From: Candidatus Pelagibacter sp. | Lineage (GTDB): Bacteria; Pseudomonadota; Alphaproteobacteria; Pelagibacterales; Pelagibacteraceae | Assembly: GCA_028222435.1 (NCBI GenBank) | Contig: JAOIST010000001.1 | Coordinates: forward strand, 18,358 to 82,357 | Length of the DNA stretch: 64,000 nucleotides | Direction of reading: 5' to 3' | Shown: positions 36,274 to 45,409 of the stretch, in pieces | Numbering within the stretch: the first letter of the stretch is position 1 | Layout of the letters: each line of letters starts with the position of its first letter | The notes under the pieces: model-generated | Told to the model about the DNA's origin: nothing | The model's database searches: none | Seen by the model: only the letters and a program-made list of their open reading frames with translations | Made by a program: the position numbers and the translations under genes

Positions 36274-36317
36274 GATATTGAACACCTTAAATACAAGGTT
36301 GTAAATATTAAAAAAAC

Positions 36318-37037
36318 CTAATTTTTTGCCCCACCCTCAAGGTAGGCAGCTTGAATATCTTTATTTTTAAGCAACTCTTGTCCTGAACCCTTAATGGTCA
36401 CTTTGCCGTTAACTAAAACATATGCGCGGTCTGCAAGCTCTAATGCTTTTTTTGCATTTTGTTCTACTAAAAATATTGTTACATTTTTTTCTTTATTAAT
36501 ATTTTTAATAGATATGAAAATTTGGTTTACTAGTTTAGGTGCAATTCCAAGTGAAGGTTCGTCTAACAACAGAACTTTGGGTTTACCCATTAAAGCTCTA
36601 CCAATTGCTAGCATTTGTTGTTCTCCTCCAGAAAGAGTACCGCCTCTTTGTGTTTTCCTGTCACTTAAAACAGGAAATAAATCATAAACGTCTTTGATGT
36701 CATTTTCGTAAAATTTTCCTTTTTCATTTGCATGTGCTCCTAATCTTAAATTTTCTTCAACCGTTAATCTTGAAAAAATTCTTCTTCCCTCAGGAACTTG
36801 GCAAATGCCCATATCAACTATTTTGTGGGGTTCTTTGTTTTCAATATTTTCACCATTAAAAACAATATTACCTCTTTTAGCTTTATTAACTCCGCTAATA
36901 GTCATTAGTAAAGTTGACTTTCCAGCTCCATTAGAACCAATCAATGAAACAATCTCACCTTCATTGACATTAAGATCAACTCCTCTCAAAGCTTGGATCT
37001 TGCCATAAAAAGTTTCAACATTAGAAATTTTAAGCAT
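36318..37037 (-). CDS. livF: Branched-chain amino acid ABC transporter ATPase LivF
   Basis: A 239-residue ABC ATPase. The Walker A is GSNGAGKST near residue 35, the signature LSGGEQQMLAIGRALM, and the Walker B VLLLDEPSLGIAPKLV. It is the LivF subtype: NEGEIVSLIGSNGAGK and PEGRRIFSRLTVEENL. Together with LivG it drives uptake through LivH and LivM. Its start abuts the livG stop with 1-bp overlap. Confidence 0.95.
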   Translation of the reverse strand: MLKISNVETFYGKIQALRGVDLNVNEGEIVSLIGSNGAGKSTLLMTISGVNKAKRGNIVFNGENIENKEPHKIVDMGICQVPEGRRIFSRLTVEENLRLGAHANEKGKFYENDIKDVYDLFPVLSDRKTQRGGTLSGGEQQMLAIGRALMGKPKVLLLDEPSLGIAPKLVNQIFISIKNINKEKNVTIFLVEQNAKKALELADRAYVLVNGKVTIKGSGQELLKNKDIQAAYLEGGAKN

Positions 37038-37828
37038 TATTCGTCTACTCCTAAGTATGCTTCAATTACTTCTTTGCTATTTTTAGTTTGATCAGCCGTT
37101 CCCTGAAATATTTTTTTTCCATAATTTAAAACGACCACATGATCTGAAATACCCATTACTACGCTCATGTCATGTTCAATTAATAAAATACCAGTTTGTT
37201 TTTCTGTTTTAATAAATCTTAATAATTTATTTAGTTCAGCGGACTCTTTCGGGTTAAGACCAGCTGCAGGCTCATCTAAACATAATAATCTTGGCTCGAT
37301 ACACATTGCTCTAACAATCTCTAATTTTCTTTGATCTCCATAAGGAAGGTCTCCAGCATTATCATCTGCCCGATGCGTTAAACCAATAATATCTAACCAA
37401 TATCTCGCTTTATCAACCGCCAACTGTTCTTTGTCTCTGTAAATCTTAAGGTTAAGTAATCCAAATAAAGAATAGCCAGAGGCCACCATTAATTCATTAT
37501 GCTGGGCAACTAATAAATTCTCAAGCACTGACATTGCTGGGAACAATCTGATATTTTGAAAAGTTCTTGCCACCTTTGCAACATAAGCAATTTTAAAGTC
37601 TGTATATTTTCTTAAAGAAATTTTACTGTCTTCTTTATGTAAAAACATCTGACCATTGGTTGGTTTGTAAAAACCTGTTAAGCAATTAAATACAGTCGTT
37701 TTTCCAGCTCCATTTGGTCCAATAATAGATGTGATTTGATTATTTTTTGCATCAAAACTTAAGTCATCAATTGCCGTTAAACCACCGAACTTCATGGTTA
37801 GATTTTCAACTGATAATAAATTACTCAT
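37037..37828 (-). CDS. livG: Branched-chain amino acid ABC transporter ATPase LivG
   Basis: A 263-residue ABC ATPase. Walker A is GPNGAGKTTVFNCLTG, the signature is LPYGDQRKLEIVRAM, and Walker B is LLCLDEPAAGLNPKES. The ARTFQNIRLFPAMSVLENLL block is the LivG-specific Q-loop. It overlaps the livM stop by 4 bp and the livF start by 1 bp, within the livHMGF operon. Confidence 0.95.
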   Translation of the reverse strand: MSNLLSVENLTMKFGGLTAIDDLSFDAKNNQITSIIGPNGAGKTTVFNCLTGFYKPTNGQMFLHKEDSKISLRKYTDFKIAYVAKVARTFQNIRLFPAMSVLENLLVAQHNELMVASGYSLFGLLNLKIYRDKEQLAVDKARYWLDIIGLTHRADDNAGDLPYGDQRKLEIVRAMCIEPRLLCLDEPAAGLNPKESAELNKLLRFIKTEKQTGILLIEHDMSVVMGISDHVVVLNYGKKIFQGTADQTKNSKEVIEAYLGVDE

Positions 37829-39093
37829 TTCTTATCTCCGTGCATAAGAATAGTTGGTTTTCTATTTGCTAAAATACCTTTAGGTTTAAACACCATGATA
37901 AGAACCATAGCTCCACCAAAAGCTATCATTCGATATTGTTCTAGATCTCTAAATATTTCAGTAATACCAATTAAAAAAATGGACGCGAGGACTACGCCTG
38001 TTTGCGAACCCATGCCACCAAGAACTACAATCGCAACGATGATTGCTGACTCTATAAATGTAAAACTTTCTGGACTTACAAAAGCTTGTCTTGTTGCAAA
38101 AAATGATCCGGCAAAACCACCAAACATTGCGCCAATAGCAAAAGCTGTTAATTTAGTATTAGTTGGATTTACACCAAGTGACTTACAAGCAATCTCGTCT
38201 TCTCTTAAAGCCTCCCAAGCTCTACCCACTGGTAACTTTCTAATCCTTAAAGTGAAATAGTTCGTTATTAAAGCTAATACCAAAATTAAATAATATAAAA
38301 ATATTATTCGGTGCATCGTTGAATATTCAAGGTTAAAAAATAAATGAAAACTTGTTTCGCCTTCATCAGGAGATCTTTTAAAAGGTAGGCCAAAGAAAGA
38401 TGGACGTGGTATTCCTGTAATCCCATCAGGACCATTTGTTACTTCGTACCAATTAATTAAAATTATTCTTATGATTTCTCCAAAACCTAAAGTTACAATA
38501 GCAAGATAATCTCCCCTTAATCTCAAGACAGGAAAGCCAAGTAGAATTCCAAAGAAAGCAGCGAACAATCCAGCTAATGGCAAACAAATCCAAAACGACC
38601 AACCAAAAGTTGTTGCGATCAAAGCGTATGAATAAGCGCCAACCGCATAAAAAGCTACATAACCTAAATCAAGAAGACCTGCTAAACCTACAACAATATT
38701 TAAACCCCAGCCTAACATGATGTAGGTTAAAATCATTATTGCTACATCCATGAAATAACGATCTGTGAAGGGTAAAAACGGAAAGACTACTGCAAATAAT
38801 ATTCCAGTTATGGCAAAATGTTTTGCCTTGTCTTCGGTAATAGATGAAAATTTTGAAGTAAGTTTTGAAAAAAAAGCAAACTCAGTCTTTCTAGCTGAAT
38901 TTAAATTAATTAAAAATCTTCCAAGTATACAAAGCCCAACTAATAAAAAAACAACACCCCATTGAGGAGTGATAAATAACCCTTCTCCTTTAGATGAAGT
39001 TCTAAGTCCGACAATTGGTCCAAACAGAGCTAGGGCGATTAAGCCTGTAAATAAACTGTCTTTCAATGACTGAATGATATCTTTTTTTTCCAT
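37825..39093 (-). CDS. livM: Branched-chain amino acid ABC transporter permease LivM
   Basis: A 422-residue permease with about ten hydrophobic helices. The first 90 residues are a family extension. GLNIVVGLAGLLDLGYVAFY and the cytoplasmic EAA loop AWEALREDEIACKSLGVNPT are hallmarks, as is GDYLAIVTLGFGEIIRI. It pairs with LivH to form the membrane channel. It overlaps livH by 1 bp and livG by 4 bp. Confidence 0.95.
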   Translation of the reverse strand: MEKKDIIQSLKDSLFTGLIALALFGPIVGLRTSSKGEGLFITPQWGVVFLLVGLCILGRFLINLNSARKTEFAFFSKLTSKFSSITEDKAKHFAITGILFAVVFPFLPFTDRYFMDVAIMILTYIMLGWGLNIVVGLAGLLDLGYVAFYAVGAYSYALIATTFGWSFWICLPLAGLFAAFFGILLGFPVLRLRGDYLAIVTLGFGEIIRIILINWYEVTNGPDGITGIPRPSFFGLPFKRSPDEGETSFHLFFNLEYSTMHRIIFLYYLILVLALITNYFTLRIRKLPVGRAWEALREDEIACKSLGVNPTNTKLTAFAIGAMFGGFAGSFFATRQAFVSPESFTFIESAIIVAIVVLGGMGSQTGVVLASIFLIGITEIFRDLEQYRMIAFGGAMVLIMVFKPKGILANRKPTILMHGDKK

Positions 39094-40004
39094 TAAACCT
39101 TTTCAATATCAGGTTTTCCAAGAAATCCTGTTGGAAAGAAAATTAAAACCACAATTAAAACACTGAATGCTGCAACATCTTTGTATTCAATTGATACATA
39201 GCCTGACCACATTGTTTCAATTAATCCAATTAGCAATCCTCCAAGCATTGCACCAGGCAAAGAACCAATTCCACCAAGTACAGCAGCCGTAAAGGCTTTA
39301 ATTCCGGCTAAGAAACCAATGTAGAAATCGATAACACCGTAATAAAGTACAAACATCATTCCAGCAACTGATGCTAATGATGAACCAATAATAAATGTAA
39401 TTGAAATTGTTCTATCTACGTTAATTCCTAAAAGTGAAGTCATTGTTCTATCTTGTTCGCAAGCTCTTTGAGCTCTTCCTAAATCTGTCTTTGTAATTAG
39501 ATAAGTAAAAATACTCATCAAGATAATTGTTAAAACGACTATGAAAATTTGAAGGTAACTAACTGTAACAATAAACTCTGAATTTTTAAAAAACTCTAAT
39601 CCACCACTTATCAAAGGCTGCATTGGTTTTACTCTGGCACCTTGGGCAACTTGTACGTAATTCTGTAAAACAATTGACATTCCTAAAGCGGAAATAAGTG
39701 GAGCTAATCTAAAAGAACCTCTTAAAGGTTTGTAGGCAAGTTTTTCAACTGTCCAACCATAACACGCCGTAAAAAGCATGGCGATTAATAAAACGAGCAA
39801 CAAAATTACTGGCAGGGCTATCCCTGTTAATCCAAAAACTATAAAGGATATTAAAGCAACAAATGCACCGATCATAAAAATATCACCGTGTGCAAAATTA
39901 ATCATGCCAATAATTCCATAAACCATGGTGTAACCGATAGCGATAAGACCGTAGATAGAACCTAAAGTAATTCCATTAACTAGTTGTTGTATAAAATATT
40001 CCAT
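39093..40004 (-). CDS. livH: Branched-chain amino acid ABC transporter permease LivH
   Basis: A 303-residue permease with eight to nine hydrophobic helices. The start FIQQLVNGITLGSIYGLIAI and YGIIGMINFAHGDIFMIGAF are the LivH signature. GRAQRACEQDRTMTSLLGIN is the ATPase-coupling loop. It is the first gene of livHMGF; the start is 3 bp downstream of the proC stop, so proC probably leads the operon. Confidence 0.95.
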   Translation of the reverse strand: MEYFIQQLVNGITLGSIYGLIAIGYTMVYGIIGMINFAHGDIFMIGAFVALISFIVFGLTGIALPVILLLVLLIAMLFTACYGWTVEKLAYKPLRGSFRLAPLISALGMSIVLQNYVQVAQGARVKPMQPLISGGLEFFKNSEFIVTVSYLQIFIVVLTIILMSIFTYLITKTDLGRAQRACEQDRTMTSLLGINVDRTISITFIIGSSLASVAGMMFVLYYGVIDFYIGFLAGIKAFTAAVLGGIGSLPGAMLGGLLIGLIETMWSGYVSIEYKDVAAFSVLIVVLIFFPTGFLGKPDIEKV

Positions 40005-40007
40005 GAA

Positions 40008-40772
40008 TTATTTGCTTAACCTTTTATTTACATTTTCAAGAGCTTTGGAGAACTTAGTAAAGAATTTACCTTTTTTCAATTCATTAAGAACCTGCATATT
40101 TAACCCTTTTGGTGTCTGAGAGTCCGCTACGAGTTTTTTATAGCCTTGTGAAGATTTATTTAACGCATCCTGGCTCAAAGCTAAAAATAATTCAGCAACA
40201 TAAGTATCAGCAAGTTTTTTGTTAATGCCTTTTTTAATTAACCATTTAGAGCTTGTGTTAAGTAGTTCGTAGTAGGTTGCCATTAAAGAGGCTGTAGACC
40301 AAAACTTATAGCTTAGCTTCTCATTTCTTATTTCTAAAACTTCGCCCAAATGTTTAAATATATTTTTTGCAAACTTGCTAGGAGGGCAAATAATAATTGG
40401 ACCTTTCTTTATTTCTATTGGTGGTAAAGGCGTAACTCTAACAATATTTTTATTCTTAGTAATTTTTTTAAGTTTATCTAAATTAATTGTAGAAATTAAA
40501 CTTATAATTTTTTTATGTTTTGCAAAATTTAACTTAGGTAATATTTGATTTCCTACTTTTGGTGTAATGCCTAAAAAAACTATTGAAGATTTATTAATAA
40601 TCTCTTGATTATCATTTAAAACTTTAATTTTACTATATTTTTTATTAAGTTTTTTGGCTAGGCTTCTATTCCTTGAAGAGATATAAACTTTCCTAACTTT
40701 TAACTTGGATTTAAAAATACCAAATATAATTGATGATGAAATTTTACCAGTTCCTATAAATCCTAAATTCAT
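40008..40772 (-). CDS. proC: Pyrroline-5-carboxylate reductase
   Basis: A 254-residue protein with the ProC fold: the Rossmann motif NLGFIGTGKISSSIIFGIF at the start, KVGNQILPKL and IVRVTPLPPIEIKKGP in the middle, and a dimerisation part ending SQTPKGLNMQVLNEL. It makes proline from pyrroline-5-carboxylate. It is somewhat shorter than E. coli ProC, with a lysine-rich body. It precedes livHMGF by 3 bp, so amino-acid synthesis and uptake genes share a run. It is divergent from the AbrB-type gene at 40775 with a 2-bp gap. Confidence 0.85.
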   Translation of the reverse strand: MNLGFIGTGKISSSIIFGIFKSKLKVRKVYISSRNRSLAKKLNKKYSKIKVLNDNQEIINKSSIVFLGITPKVGNQILPKLNFAKHKKIISLISTINLDKLKKITKNKNIVRVTPLPPIEIKKGPIIICPPSKFAKNIFKHLGEVLEIRNEKLSYKFWSTASLMATYYELLNTSSKWLIKKGINKKLADTYVAELFLALSQDALNKSSQGYKKLVADSQTPKGLNMQVLNELKKGKFFTKFSKALENVNKRLSK

Positions 40773-40774
40773 GA

Positions 40775-41854
40775 ATGATGCAGAATAACCAAGCTATTCC
40801 CTTTAATAAAGAAAATTTTGAACAAATCTTCTCATTAAAATTTCTTTTAGTAATAGTTATTTCGATTCCAAGTGCAATTGTAGCTGATTATTTCAATTTA
40901 CCTTTAGCCTGGTTTCTGGGTCCAATGGTGGCTACTTCAATTGGTGCTTTAATGGGTGTTAAAATAAAAATTCCAAGGCTAGTTTTATCTTCAATATTAA
41001 TTCTGTTAGGCCTTTATATTGGAAATTATATTGATAGGGATCTTTTTGCTCAAATGGATGAGTGGGCCTTCACCTCTTTTATAATGTTTATTTACATCGT
41101 TTTAAGTATTTTTATCGTATCACTTTATTTACAAAAGTTTTCAAATTATGAGAAAAAAACTTCAATCTTTTCAGCTGCACCGGGTGCTTTAGGCCCGCTA
41201 ATGATCTTAGCCGAAGATCAAAAAACAGACCTTAGTCATGTAGCAACTTCACATTTAATTCGACTTATAATAATTGTTACAGTTTTTCCCTTCTTTGTTA
41301 ATAGTTATTATGGTGTGGAGACTATTGCGGTTATTAGTGAGAGTTTACCAGATCAAAATAAGTATCATTTAATAAGTCTGATAATTTTTTCAATATTTCT
41401 AATTGTTGTTTTTGATAAATTTAGAGTCCCAGCCGCATTACTCTCGGGCACCTTGGTTGCAAGTGGCTTGTTACAAATTACAGAAATAGCATCATATCAA
41501 TTTTCACCTAAGATAATTGATTTTTGCCTGTTAATATTAGGTGCATCAGTTGGATGTAGATTTGCTAATAAAACTTTTGGTGAAATTGGTCGAAATGCAT
41601 TTCATAGTTTTATTGCTACCTTTATTTTAGTAGTTTTAGGTGTTGCTGCTGCGTTTGTAGCAGGACTAGTTATTGATAAAAATTTCTTTACCCTACTACT
41701 ATCTTATTGTCCCGGAGGAATCTACGAGGTAGCTGTGATTGCAATTTTCTTTGACCTTGATCCGGAGTTTGTCTCTTTTCATCACATTATCAGATTGTTG
41801 ATGATTTTATTTATTGTCCCGGTAATACTAAAAATAATTTCTAAAAAAGCCTAA
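40775..41854 (+). CDS. AbrB-family membrane protein (COG3180)
   Basis: A 359-residue membrane protein with about ten helices in two repeats: FNLPLAWFLGPMVATSIGAL near residue 45 and the second LILGASVGCRFANKTFGEIG near 250. SAAPGALGPLMILAEDQKTD and LSYCPGGIYEVAVIAIFFDL are the family's paired PG motifs. These proteins are often labelled ammonia monooxygenase or AbrB membrane regulators; the real function is unknown, perhaps transport. The following gene is a DoxX protein. Confidence 0.85.
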   Translation: MMQNNQAIPFNKENFEQIFSLKFLLVIVISIPSAIVADYFNLPLAWFLGPMVATSIGALMGVKIKIPRLVLSSILILLGLYIGNYIDRDLFAQMDEWAFTSFIMFIYIVLSIFIVSLYLQKFSNYEKKTSIFSAAPGALGPLMILAEDQKTDLSHVATSHLIRLIIIVTVFPFFVNSYYGVETIAVISESLPDQNKYHLISLIIFSIFLIVVFDKFRVPAALLSGTLVASGLLQITEIASYQFSPKIIDFCLLILGASVGCRFANKTFGEIGRNAFHSFIATFILVVLGVAAAFVAGLVIDKNFFTLLLSYCPGGIYEVAVIAIFFDLDPEFVSFHHIIRLLMILFIVPVILKIISKKA

Positions 41855-41907
41855 TTTAAACTAATCTGTTTTTGACTAATCTGACTTAATAGTAGACATT
41901 GTTGTTA

Positions 41908-42294
41908 ATGGCCAATTTAATTGATTTCATAGCAAGACTTCTCATTTCTGCTCTTTTTTTAATTTCTGCTTATAATAAGATTTTTAGTATAGATGGCACT
42001 ATGAGTTGGATGGAAGGATTTGGAATTCCTGGATTATTGTTATATCCAACAATTGCTTTAGAAATTATTTTACCTCTATTTATCATAATCGGATATCAAG
42101 CAAGAATAGCAGCGGGACTACTTGCTATTTTTTGTATAGCGACTGCATTTATTTTTCATTATGATTTTGTTGATCAAATGCAAACGATAGCTTTTCTTAA
42201 AAACTTAGGACTAGCGGGTGGTTTTTTATTTATCATAGCTAATGGCACTAAAGAATGGGCTGTTGATAGAGAAAAAAAATACGTAAGATTATAA
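41908..42294 (+). CDS. DoxX-family membrane protein
   Basis: A 128-residue, four-helix membrane protein, starting at the ATG of MANLIDFIARLLISALFLIS. FGIPGLLLYPTIALEIILPL and FHYDFVDQMQTIAFLKNLGL match DoxX/SURF4. Members occur with oxidoreductases and have been linked to redox stress. An upstream in-frame TTG at 41899 is less likely. It is convergent with tctA. Confidence 0.83.
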   Translation: MANLIDFIARLLISALFLISAYNKIFSIDGTMSWMEGFGIPGLLLYPTIALEIILPLFIIIGYQARIAAGLLAIFCIATAFIFHYDFVDQMQTIAFLKNLGLAGGFLFIIANGTKEWAVDREKKYVRL

Positions 42295-42304
42295 ATTAAA
42301 AAAA

Positions 42305-43807
42305 CTATTTTTTTATAGCTTTAAAACTATTATAAATTTGCCAGCCTACGATTCCTACAACAACTATCATTATACAAAGTGTCAGAGGTCTGTCCCAAAG
42401 AAATGCCCATGATCCATCACTTATTAAAAGTGATCTTCTTAAATTAACTTCCATTAATCCACCTAGAACAAAAGCAAGAATTAAGGGAGGCATAGGAAAA
42501 TCATATAAGCGAAGCACTGTTGCTGTTACTGCAATTCCAATCATCATATAAATATCGAAATTATTAAAGGACATTAAGTAAACTCCAGTAAGAGAGAAAA
42601 ATAAAATTAATGGAATTAAAAAAGTTCTTGGTGTTGCTAATACTCTTGCAATGTATGGAATTAAAGGAAGATTAAGTATCAAAAGCACAACCATCCCTAT
42701 GTACATTGACATAATCACAGACCAAAAAATTTCAGGATTAGTTTGATATAATCTTGGGCCTGGTTGAATACCAAATCCTAACAGAGCTCCAAGCATTACA
42801 GCAGTGGTTCCACTTCCTGGAATACCTAAAGTAAGTAGAGGAACAAATGAACCAGAACATGCTGCATTGTTTGCGGTTTCTGGAGCAGCTATACCATTAA
42901 CACTTCCTTTGCCAAATTTTTGTCTTTCTTCATCGCTAACAAAGTTTCTTTCCATTCCGTAAGCTAAAAAAGAAGCAATTGTTGCACCTGCTCCAGGTAA
43001 AACTCCAATGATAAATCCTAAAACAGATGATCTAGGAATTGTAGCAAGCATTTTTTTTGTTTCAACTTTGTCTAGTTTGATAGAACCTAATTGAGATAAT
43101 GAGACAGCTTTTGCAGCTTTAGTCGGATCGTTAGCTTTAAAAATTATTGTTAAAGCTTCGCTCATTGCAAAAGTAGCCATAACAACTAAAACGAAACTTA
43201 TTCCATCTGATAGATTCATGTTGTTAAAGGTAAATCTTGTTATATCAGATAGTGAGTCTTGACCGACGCTGGCTAACATTAAACCTAGAACAACCATCAT
43301 CATTGCTTTTAAAAAATTTCCTTTTGATGAAAATGCAGCAACTGCAGTTAAACCCAGGATCATTAAACCAAAATAATCTGGTGATCTAAAAGATAAACTG
43401 ACTAAAGATAAGCTTGGTGCAGCAATTAATAAAAAAATTGCAGAAATTGTTCCTCCAGCGAAAGAACTGTAAGCGGCAATAGCTAGAGCTTTGCCAGCTT
43501 TGCCTTGTTGTGCCATTGGATAACCATCAAATGATGTGGCTACCGTTCCTGGAACACCAGGGGCATTAATTAAAATTGAAGAAGTTGATCCACCAAAAAC
43601 CGCTCCATAATAAACACCAGCCATTAAGATTAATCCTGTTGAAGGCTCAAACCCATAAGTGATTGGTATCATTAACGCTATCGCCGTCATTGGTCCAAGA
43701 CCTGGTAGCATTCCGATTATTGTTCCTGAAAAACAACCAATCATTACCATCATTAAATTTTTTAATGATAAAGCTGTTTGGAGTCCTATTAGTATTCCTT
43801 CAATCAT
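42305..43807 (-). CDS. tctA: Tripartite tricarboxylate transporter, large permease TctA
   Basis: A 500-residue membrane protein with about 11-12 helices. GCFSGTIIGMLPGLGPMTAI near residue 23 and VLGFIIGVLPGAGATIASFL near 260 are the duplicated GLPG-type motifs of TctA. IMIPITYGFEPSTGLILMAG follows. It works with TctB and the periplasmic TctC to take up carboxylates using an ion gradient. It overlaps tctB by 4 bp. The substrate is not defined by sequence; the neighbouring glaH suggests glutarate. Confidence 0.93.
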   Translation of the reverse strand: MIEGILIGLQTALSLKNLMMVMIGCFSGTIIGMLPGLGPMTAIALMIPITYGFEPSTGLILMAGVYYGAVFGGSTSSILINAPGVPGTVATSFDGYPMAQQGKAGKALAIAAYSSFAGGTISAIFLLIAAPSLSLVSLSFRSPDYFGLMILGLTAVAAFSSKGNFLKAMMMVVLGLMLASVGQDSLSDITRFTFNNMNLSDGISFVLVVMATFAMSEALTIIFKANDPTKAAKAVSLSQLGSIKLDKVETKKMLATIPRSSVLGFIIGVLPGAGATIASFLAYGMERNFVSDEERQKFGKGSVNGIAAPETANNAACSGSFVPLLTLGIPGSGTTAVMLGALLGFGIQPGPRLYQTNPEIFWSVIMSMYIGMVVLLILNLPLIPYIARVLATPRTFLIPLILFFSLTGVYLMSFNNFDIYMMIGIAVTATVLRLYDFPMPPLILAFVLGGLMEVNLRRSLLISDGSWAFLWDRPLTLCIMIVVVGIVGWQIYNSFKAIKK

Positions 43808-44274
43808 CCCATTATTCCTATGTATTTTAAAAAAGGATCACGCAGATAAATATTTAAAAGACCGTGTAAAAGGTACATAAAAATTGCAACAAAAGGAAAA
43901 GATAAAATAAATATCCAAATCCAGTTTCGCTCACCTAAAATAATGTAAGAACCAACTAAAAAAATTGAGGTTGAAAGAAAAAATCCAGCTTTTAAGATAG
44001 TTATGCCATATAAAATCATTAAAATAACTAAACCTAAAGTCTTCTTGTAATCTAAAACTTTTAAATCAACGCTTGATGGATTTATTTCTGGTAAAATAAC
44101 GAAAAGTCCAGAAAAGAATAATCCTGCAAAACCTAAATAAATTGGGAAGGTTCTGGCATTGAATGCTGCTCCCTCATCGAAAGCAAAAACTTGTATTTGA
44201 TATGCGGTGTATAAATAAAATCCTGAAAAAATAAAGAAGAGCAGTGAAATAATTTTTGATGGTGTTATTTTCAC
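43804..44274 (-). CDS. tctB: Tripartite tricarboxylate transporter, small permease TctB
   Basis: A 156-residue protein with four hydrophobic helices, as in TctB. FDEGAAFNARTFPIYLGFAG near residue 32 is the family motif. Its start is 23 bp downstream of tctC, and it overlaps tctA by 4 bp, giving the order tctC-tctB-tctA. Confidence 0.88.
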   Translation of the reverse strand: MKITPSKIISLLFFIFSGFYLYTAYQIQVFAFDEGAAFNARTFPIYLGFAGLFFSGLFVILPEINPSSVDLKVLDYKKTLGLVILMILYGITILKAGFFLSTSIFLVGSYIILGERNWIWIFILSFPFVAIFMYLLHGLLNIYLRDPFLKYIGIMG

Positions 44275-44297
44275 TGCTCTCTTTCTAAGTTAATTAA

Positions 44298-45278
44298 CTA
44301 GATTACGCCTAGTTCTTTCATTAACTTTGTCATTTCTTTTGTTTGCTTTTTTAAGAAACTGTCGAATTTACTACCTGGATTGTAAATATTAACCCAAGCA
44401 TTTCTTTTTCTAACTGTTTCCCATTCAGGAGTGTTTTGAACATCACCTAACATTTTAGCGATCTTCTTAACATCTCCACCTGACATACTTTTAGGAGCAA
44501 AGAAACCTCTCCAGTTAACAAACTGAACATTGTATCCTTGTTCTTTTAAAGTAGGAACTTCAGGAGCATCACCCACTCTTTCAGGAGCTGTGATACCAAT
44601 AATTCTTACTTGGTCTCTAGCACCCATTAATTCACCTAAACCTGTAGAGATAATTTGAGTCTCTCCAGATAAAAGTCCAGCTAAAGCTTTACCACCAGCA
44701 TCGTAAGGTACGTACACTACGTTGTTAGGGTTTGCGCCAGCTTTTTTAAATGCAAGTGCACCAATTAAATGGTCCATGCTTCCTCTTACAGAACCACCAG
44801 CCATTTTGATTGACTTAGGATCTGCATTGTAAGCATTCACTACATCTTTAAAGTTTTTATAAGGTGAGTTTTTAGCAACTGCGATTGCACCGTAGTCACC
44901 AATTACACCAGCGATTGGTTTAACATCTTTATAAGATAATACACCGTTACCTTTAACGTAACCTTTGTGTCTAGTGATTGATCTTAATACTAAAGGTGTT
45001 GATTGAACCAATACAGTATTTTCAGGCTTCGAATTGATTATGTAAGATAGAGCTTTTCCTCCACCACCACCTGACATATTTTCATATGAAGCACTTTTTA
45101 ACATACCAGCTTTAGTTAAAGCCTCACCAGTTCCTCTAGCAGTTCCATCCCAACCACCACCAGCACCACCGCCAATTACAAAGTGTAATTTGTCGACAGC
45201 AAAACTAGTTGATGAGATTGAAGTTAAAAGAACAGTTGCGAAAACTAAGCTAATAAGTTTTTTCATTTTATTAAACAT
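44298..45278 (-). CDS. tctC: Tripartite tricarboxylate transporter, binding protein TctC
   Basis: A 326-residue periplasmic protein. The signal peptide (about 1-28) ends SSFA, then KLHFVIGGGAGGGWDGTARG, VYVPYDAGGKALAGLLSGET and RDQVRIIGITAPERVGDAPE match TctC/Bug proteins. Start 45278 is chosen because GAGGGA lies ahead of it; an internal ATG at 45266 is possible. It leads the tctCBA operon and is divergent from the IclR gene across 131 bp with inverted half-sites. Confidence 0.93.
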   Translation of the reverse strand: MFNKMKKLISLVFATVLLTSISSTSFAVDKLHFVIGGGAGGGWDGTARGTGEALTKAGMLKSASYENMSGGGGGKALSYIINSKPENTVLVQSTPLVLRSITRHKGYVKGNGVLSYKDVKPIAGVIGDYGAIAVAKNSPYKNFKDVVNAYNADPKSIKMAGGSVRGSMDHLIGALAFKKAGANPNNVVYVPYDAGGKALAGLLSGETQIISTGLGELMGARDQVRIIGITAPERVGDAPEVPTLKEQGYNVQFVNWRGFFAPKSMSGGDVKKIAKMLGDVQNTPEWETVRKRNAWVNIYNPGSKFDSFLKKQTKEMTKLMKELGVI

Positions 45279-45307
45279 ATTTTTTCCCTCTGTTAATTAA
45301 TTAATAA
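45279..45307 (-). promoter_or_regulatory. AT-rich leader plus ribosome site of tctC
   Basis: Reads TTATTAATTAATTAACAGAG then GGAAAAAAT before the ATG, the same arrangement as at livK (36240-36273) and the second binding-protein gene (54471-54503). It sits between the IclR operator and tctC. Confidence 0.5.
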
Positions 45308-45363
45308 ACTTGGTCATTTCATAATAAAAAAATATCATTGTCAATTATGTTATATTTATGTAT

Positions 45364-45400
45364 GTTTCGTTCTACGAAACTAAGTTCTAACAGACGAAAC
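45364..45400. promoter_or_regulatory. Probable IclR operator with three half-sites
   Basis: GTTTCGT (45364-45370) and ACGAAAC (45374-45380) form a perfect 7-bp dyad with 3-base spacer; a third copy ACGAAAC lies at 45394-45400, 20 bases along, two helical turns. It is 10 bp before the IclR start and about 85 bp upstream of tctC. It is a likely site for the IclR protein to control both itself and tctCBA. The assignment is from position and symmetry. Confidence 0.7.
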
Positions 45401-45409
45401 TATTGATTT

